This document shows, one piece after another, positions 58,413 through 64,000 of a stretch of 64,000 nucleotides of DNA. Made by a program: the position numbers and the translations under genes. Every line of letters starts with the position of its first letter. Position 1 is the first letter of the stretch. A model generated the notes under the pieces. It was not told the origin of the DNA and made no database searches. It worked only from the letters and a program-made list of their open reading frames with translations. The stretch comes from Schistosoma mansoni (lineage: Eukaryota > Platyhelminthes > Trematoda > Strigeidida > Schistosomatidae), in assembly GCF_000237925.1 (NCBI RefSeq), contig NC_031496.1:12250564-12314563 (forward strand), given 5' to 3'.

Positions 58413-59657
58413 TTAGTACCCTTTGCCATTTTTGTGATCATGTTCATGATGATGATGATGGTCATGCTCATGATGATGGTGGCGGTGGTCGTGATGGTCG
58501 TCATGATGGTCATGTTCATCATGATCATGCTTATCGTGGTCTTTACGATAACTGTATTTTTCATATCTACTACCATAATCGTATTTGTCATATTTCTTAT
58601 AGTAATCCTTATAATTCTTGCTATATTCTTTGGTGTAACCATATTTCTCATAATCTTTTCCATGACCATGCTTGTCATCCCCGTACTTGTCGTATCCGTA
58701 TTTTTCGTTACCATATTTATCATAGCCATACTTCTCGTAACCATATTTGTCGTATCCGTATTTGTCGTAACCATATTTATCATAGCCGTACTTCTCGTAA
58801 CCATATTTGTCATATCCATACTTCTCGTAACCATATTTGTCGTATCCATACTTGTCGTAACCCTTTTCATAACCATATTTGTCAGAGCCATACTTGTCGT
58901 AACCATACTTGTCATAAACCTTTTCGTCACCATATTTGTCAGAGCCATACTTGTCATAACCCTTTTCGTAGCCATATTTGTCAGAACCATACTTGTCATA
59001 ACCCTTTTCGTAGCCATATTTGTCAGAACCATACTTGTCATAACCCTTTTCGTCACCATATTTGTCAGAACCATACTTGTCATAACCCTTTTCGTAGCCA
59101 TATTTGTCAGAACCATACTTGTCATAACCCTTTTCGTAACCATATTTATCATATCCATACTTCTCGTAACCATACTTGTCATATCCGTATTTATCATAGC
59201 TATACTTACCATATCCATATTTGTCATATCCATACTTATCATAACCATATTTGTCATATCCGTATTTGTCATAACCATATTTGTCGTAACCATATTTGCC
59301 ATAACCGTACTTGTCATAAGCATATTTATCGTAGCCTTTTTCATAGTTTTTGCCGTAAGCATACTTCTCGTCCCCCTTCTCATGACCATATTTATCATAG
59401 CTATACTTGTCATAACTATATTTGTCATAGTTTTTACCGTAAGTGTACTTGCTGGAATCATCGCTTGTGTATTCAGTACCATAACTATATTTCTTACTAT
59501 CGTAATATTTATTATAAACATCTACAGAATTTTCATGACTTTCACCTCCACCAGGACGACTGGTAATTGCACTAATTCCATTAGTATATCCATTGTATCC
59601 ACTATAAACGCTGTTCAGTAAACAAGTTATTAGTATACTGAATACTAATAAATTCAT
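58413..59657 (-). CDS. p48: p48-type schistosome eggshell protein, about 414 aa
   Basis: A secreted structural precursor of the tyrosine-rich eggshell, known in schistosomes as a product of mature female vitelline cells; tyrosines are cross-linked by tyrosinase during shell hardening. The frame opens six codons upstream, but the start at 59657 is preferred because MNLLVFSILITCLLNSVYSG is a classic signal peptide. After a short unique segment come about 250 residues of five-residue YGYDK-like repeats, including five or six copies of a 14-residue unit (EKGYDKYGSDKYGY) around 58860-59150. The tail is a His/Asp run (about 58420-58520) that could bind metal. It has no intron. A TATA box lies about 85 bp upstream and AATAAA about 55 bp downstream. 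The p48 name rests on remembered composition and repeat type. Long open frames on the other strand and frames are by-products of the repeat. Confidence 0.88.
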   Translation of the reverse strand: MNLLVFSILITCLLNSVYSGYNGYTNGISAITSRPGGGESHENSVDVYNKYYDSKKYSYGTEYTSDDSSKYTYGKNYDKYSYDKYSYDKYGHEKGDEKYAYGKNYEKGYDKYAYDKYGYGKYGYDKYGYDKYGYDKYGYDKYGYDKYGYGKYSYDKYGYDKYGYEKYGYDKYGYEKGYDKYGSDKYGYEKGYDKYGSDKYGDEKGYDKYGSDKYGYEKGYDKYGSDKYGYEKGYDKYGSDKYGDEKVYDKYGYDKYGSDKYGYEKGYDKYGYDKYGYEKYGYDKYGYEKYGYDKYGYDKYGYDKYGYEKYGYDKYGNEKYGYDKYGDDKHGHGKDYEKYGYTKEYSKNYKDYYKKYDKYDYGSRYEKYSYRKDHDKHDHDEHDHHDDHHDHRHHHHEHDHHHHHEHDHKNGKGY

Positions 59658-59739
59658 TTTTTCAATCCTGAACAACAGAAATTTTCGAATACACTACGAT
59701 TGTTTATACAAAAGCATTTACTCTGTATATACTTGAGAC

Positions 59740-59752
59740 TTTATATATAAAA
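59740..59752 (-). promoter_or_regulatory. TATA box of the p48 gene
   Basis: On the minus strand this reads TTTTATATATAAA, 83-95 bp before the chosen ATG. That predicts a transcription start near 59710 and a short leader of about 50 nt. Schistosome eggshell genes are known to have TATA promoters. Confidence 0.65.
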
Positions 59753-59759
59753 GCTATTT

Positions 59760-61970
59760 ATAAAGTACATTCGTTAAAATTCAATATTTTGCGTAATTTA
59801 CAAATAACGTTTTATATTTTTGCAAAGTTCACGTTCGTATTGGAAATGCAAAGTGTAAAACAGAGTGCATTAAGACTGTCATTTAAATGCTTTTTACTTA
59901 GATGGGTTATTCCAAACTGTTTGTTTTCCATTTTCCTGTTATTGATATTCAGGAGCATAACTGACCAATCTCTTTTGAGAGTTTCATCCAGCTGATAAGT
60001 CCCAAACATAATTGATCTCACATCCTTGATTCTACTGTTAGCCGCTTAGAATACATAGAACTTAGATTCACAAAGCAATATTTGTTACTACTGTTTTTAA
60101 CTATCTGAAATTAATATTCTGACCGTAACCCTTATCTGTTTAACAAATAATTAAAATATATTAAGAGAGAAGAAACTTATAACATGTTTTAAATAGTGTT
60201 TAGAACACCATTTTCGTCCGATTCGGTACTTGTCAGTTGTATATAATAACGTCGATGTTGATGTATTCACTGAAACTTTGGCTATGTACCATCGCTACAA
60301 ACTGCAGAGCGTTACCCACTAGGAGTCGTTATAGTCGCCAACTTTTTTGAAAGATCAGATATTTATTATCAGCTGTAAGGGTTTGTATTTCTTCACTATT
60401 GGTATCCCAAAGTAATCACGCATTTGTAGATGGCGTCGAGTCTCGATTGACTATGATCACCACTACAATAAGATTACGCGCCCGAAAACGACTCGGTTCC
60501 TTTGATAACTCGCAAACCAGAAGGCTTTAATTAGTCCAGATAAAGTATATTTATTGGCTATCTCATGGTATCGAAAGAATACCAAGACATGCCAACGAGT
60601 ACAGGCAATAAGGTCAGAGCGTAAGAAAGTTCGAACGGACAAGGCGGGCGACCGAACGAAAAGTGATTTTGATACGGTTAAGCAACGACGAGTACAGTAA
60701 AACAATCACTGGTACAATTGGTTATAATAATAATTGTTTCCATTATACCAATCACGTTCTCGTCGAGAAAAGGAGGTCACTACACATTATTTCAAACACA
60801 CGAATTGCTCCCCTATAATTAATAATAAAATTCAGATCTCTACAATAATAAGAATATAATATCTGTTGAAAAAGCTTGTGACCATTTGTATTGTATTGTA
60901 AGCGATAATACGGTAACATTGTAAATTATTAGCAATAGAAAAAAGCAAAACTATGCAACCAAAGAGTAAATGATTGCATAATTCATTGAGTAAATTAATT
61001 GGTGAGATATATAAAGGTAATAATTAGAAGAGATAGTTTTCTTCAATACCTGATATCAAATAAAAAGTCATCGAAAAATAGATATCACGGGAAGTTGTTT
61101 TGTTTTAGACTAAGACTCATCAACAGTAGTAAACGATTACTTCCCATAAAGAATTTATAAAATCAGAAAGAACTTTCTAATCCTTCCCTTTCAAATGGTT
61201 TACCAATCGATGTAAGTTTAAAACAACAACAAAAACAACAATCTTCAATTTTAACCAATCCTCATGAAGTACTCAATTAAAACTTATTTTTAGTAACTCG
61301 GAGCTCTGTATAAACACTGTGAGGCCTTTATATCTTTTATTCACTTTCAATCAAATTTACAAGCAAGGTAATCAATTAAGGGAAATATCTGCAGACTATC
61401 TAATGGATTACACAAATGATATGGTCATCAAACCTTGTAAAGTATTGATATCCATCGATCAAAGAAGCATTAAATGGACAGCAGGAAATGTGACACATGG
61501 ATGGTACTTTCATAAAGATTTAAATTCATGGATTTCTGTTGACTCAAATCTCAACATTTAACAAGATTACTAATTTTTATCAACTACGTACCAATAAGCG
61601 ATAGTTTATCTAGATATCCTGAAAGATGCTATTAAAAACGAGACATTCCTCATCCACACAAAACTTATGTACAGAGGAACTAATCAAGTTAGATAAGTAG
61701 GAATGTCATCCTCAACATATATTTTAAATAATAAAGCAAATAACCTGTTTAAAGTGTTATCTCACCGGGTCTTAGAAGTTATTTATTAAGTTTATTAAAT
61801 GCTTAAATAGTTACTTAACTATCTCATCAATGTTTTTTACTACCAACTCCCGTTCAAGATAATCGATTTCATAATTATTATGTAGTCTTTTTATAGCACT
61901 TCATTTCTAAGGTGTTCATTGGAATTTCATTAAATAGGAGTATTCGTTTTTAAATGAGAAATGAATTAGT
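59760..61970. other. p48 upstream region, nothing else identified
   Basis: The promoter-proximal part may hold female-specific control sites of p48, but I cannot name any beyond the TATA box. One unassigned open frame is listed at 61319. Confidence 0.4.
61319..61561 (+). other. Unassigned open frame, possible exon
   Basis: 80 codons with an even composition (LREISADYLMDYTND, GNVTHGWYFHKDLNSWIS). It starts with GTG, not ATG. I recognise no family; no matching exons were found nearby. It is reported because its composition is less biased than random frames here. Confidence 0.2.
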
Positions 61971-61974
61971 AGTA

Positions 61975-62470
61975 TAGAGTTGTGGAGATTGTGGAGTTCC
62001 ATTGAAATAATGGACCGATCAGTGTTAGACCATCATTGGAGACCTGGGAGCACTGAACAGCCGTTTCGTCCTAATATTGGACTCCTCGGCATTGAGCATT
62101 CACGATCCCGCTCACGGAAATCGGCCCAAAGATTTTCCGTTTCGCGCGCAAGCTCTTAACCTCTACACCACTGAGCCAAGATCCGACACTATTAATGTCT
62201 AAATTTCAGGTTTCCAACGGTTCTGAATGGTGATCTAACATTGATTGGTTCATGATCTCAATGAAACTCAACAATATCAACGAACCTCGAAGTCCTAGTG
62301 AAAAGCGATGACCAGTGGGGTTCGACCGTGTCGAGTGTGGGGCAGTTATCCACTGAAGACAATGGGAGATGGTCGAGCAATAGAACCACTGAATCCCGAC
62401 TCAGTGGTGTAGAGGTTAACCACTTGCGTGCGAGGCCGAACGTCCTTTGTTCGAGTCTATCTAACTTTCA
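61975..62470 (-). mobile_element. Sm-alpha-type SINE pair, diverged
   Basis: The left half has the hammerhead region on the minus strand (core CCGAGGA, U4 lost, so probably inactive) and a tRNA-like promoter. The right half (62290-62470) carries A and B boxes on the plus strand (TGGTGTAGAGGTTAACC, TTTGTTCGAGTC). Arm remnants (GTTAGACCATCATTGG; GGTGATCTAACATTG) flank the first half. Confidence 0.65.
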
Positions 62471-62927
62471 TTTCGAAAAATCGTCTTATATCCACACAAA
62501 TTACAAAATTTGTTTATTGATGTAAAATATAGTGTTCGGCTGAATTTATTTACACAATCATTTGAAAAAAATTACTATCCGGACAAACAAACCATCAAGG
62601 CACTAATTTACTGTGTAAATATTTTAAGAAATTTCTCTTAACTACTTATAATTAAGTACTATCAAAGTCAAGTAAAACAACTACGACGGTTGATTCATTT
62701 CCCTTTTTATTTGTTCTTTGAAGTTACGAGTTGGAATTAAATAGAAATTCATGTATTAAATATATTATTCAATGAAAATGCTATAATCAAACATAAAGTA
62801 TTTAAATAACGAAATATCAATACTACTACGTTTTTCTTATTTGATCGATGAGTAAACTGGAGATTTTAATGGAATTCTTCCTTTTACTCTCTTCCTTTCT
62901 CTCTCTCGCCATCTATCTATCTATCTA

Positions 62928-63407
62928 CCAGATATATATGCGCCACACAAATCATACTTAATTTGTGTGAGGGTTGTGATACTGCCCGAGTGCCCAAACT
63001 GAAGCAGGTGTTTTGCTTAGGGGGCCACACCCGGAACCTTTGACCTAAATGTCTGATCCACAAGGCAGTGGAGCATCGTGAGAAGATGCAGTCCCATGGT
63101 GGCCGGTGATCAACGATTGGTTCATACGCCGTTTGTTCTTTCAAAATCCTGGAGCCCATGTGCACCATTGGTTTGGAATCAGGGTTTCCCAACTCCTCTA
63201 GGTGAACTTTCCGTGTCCACCAACCCGGTTAAAGAGTCGGACATTCACTTTTCGTCCTCTCAATTTCGTAAACAACAGTGATGCCACGAGAAGGCAGTGA
63301 GTAGGACTTCCCTGACAGAGGCTATATATTCGATGGCCATGTGAGAGCATTTCGAGAGGGAGAACGGACTCTTCCTACCTTTGGTAGTATCAGGGCATTC
63401 GGGGGCA
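62928..63407 (-). mobile_element. tRNA-Leu SINE copy
   Basis: The body matches the other copies. The tail side is cut off at a short (CTAT)n run (about 62909-62927), which may replace the normal tail. Confidence 0.78.
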
Positions 63408-63424
63408 TATATAATTATATTAAC

Positions 63425-63770
63425 ATAAGAGGATTTTGGAGATTGTTGAGTTTCTATCGATCGCATAATGTTATGTAGACAACCATTAAAAACTAGGGAA
63501 ATGTACTCGGCCATTTTGTTTTAGTATGGGATTATTTAGGAGTGTGAATTAACGACCCTGCCGAAGATCGAGCCCAGGATCTTACGACAAACCCTTAACT
63601 TCCAAACTACTGAGCCGGCATCCAGTGGTTTACATGTCTAATCTCAATCAGTTCGAAATATTGCGTGACCACCTTCCATTCTCTTTCGTAGATAAATGTC
63701 TCACACCTGATATAGTTGAACTTCATTGGTCACAGCTAAGCACTAGGACTCCTGGCATTACATCTCGAAG
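63425..63770 (-). mobile_element. Degraded Sm-alpha-type SINE
   Basis: It keeps TTTTGGAGATTGTTGAG, GGGATTATTTAGGAGTG, GAGCCCAGGATC and CTACTGAGCCGGCATCC in the family's order. No hammerhead core can be made out. Confidence 0.5.
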
Positions 63771-64000
63771 TAAGTCAGTAGCGAGCATATGATTATTATT
63801 ACTAAAGAAGTTCTCTAGGGGTTATTGATTTTTCATAGTTTATATCAAGGACTGATCTCAAACAACCATTTAAAACCGGGAAATATTGATAGTTAGATAT
63901 AAATTCAATGTATTCAAAATATCGTTTAACAGACACTTATATTTTAATGTCATAGAAAACACAACAAAAAACTGCATAGTTATACAATGAGTTTGGAAAA

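Noticed and set aside
58358-59621. Three open frames of about 380-400 codons overlapping p48, two of them on the opposite strand or in other frames
   Set aside because: They are shadows of the repeat. The YDKYG-coding sequence lacks stop triplets in most frames; the products are monotonous (Ile/Val or His/Asn/Arg runs) and have no supporting signals.
1-64000. CRISPR arrays, operons or bacterial systems
   Set aside because: None seen. The window is eukaryotic, with spliced genes and retroelements; the regular repeats are microsatellites or the p48 coding repeat.

Overview
The window looks like trematode DNA, most likely a Schistosoma species. It is AT-rich and holds a p48-type schistosome eggshell gene. 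Both split genes have tiny first introns and long later ones. The repeats include a hammerhead-ribozyme SINE of the Sm-alpha type, RTE and CR1 LINEs, Penelope-like remnants and a CsRn1-clade Ty3/gypsy element. All calls come from reading the sequence; no search was run.

Three host genes are supported. (1) Ceramide kinase (CERK) lies on the minus strand from 31282 to 4809. Its 11 exons join in frame to a predicted 712-residue protein with a PH-like N-terminus, the GGDG lipid-kinase motif and the CERK-type Cys motif. (2) The 20S proteasome subunit alpha-1/PSMA6 lies on the plus strand from 45110 to 55380, with four exons and 247 residues. (3) A single-exon eggshell protein of the p48 type lies on the minus strand from 59657 to 58413. 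It has a signal peptide, Tyr/Lys/Asp/Gly repeats and a His/Asp tail, with a TATA box upstream and AATAAA downstream. CERK and PSMA6 diverge; the 13.8 kb between them is mostly transposable elements.

Layout. 1-4808: fossil SINEs and an RTE LINE 3' end. 4809-31282: CERK, whose introns carry a Penelope-type hammerhead motif, a fold-back hammerhead SINE, a solo LTR, a TIR element, tRNA-Leu-headed SINEs, a Penelope fragment and several LINE 3' ends. 31586-37506: a whole-looking LTR retrotransposon about 300 bp upstream of the CERK start codon. 37512-45100: a CR1-like LINE, a second RTE family and an unclassified repeat. 45110-55380: PSMA6, with a SINE in intron 2 and a near-complete RTE LINE in intron 3. 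55381-58350: no recognised gene. 58350-59760: p48. 59760-64000: mostly unassigned, then hammerhead SINE copies and one tRNA-Leu SINE.

The most notable structure is a gap-free inverted duplication of about 2 kb (28530-30518 and 49556-51544). Each copy carries the same nest: a LINE, a tRNA-Leu SINE inside it, and a solo LTR inside the SINE. The two arms sit in introns of CERK and PSMA6, so recombination between them would break both genes. Two different hammerhead ribozyme families also lie within about 700 bp of each other in the last CERK intron.
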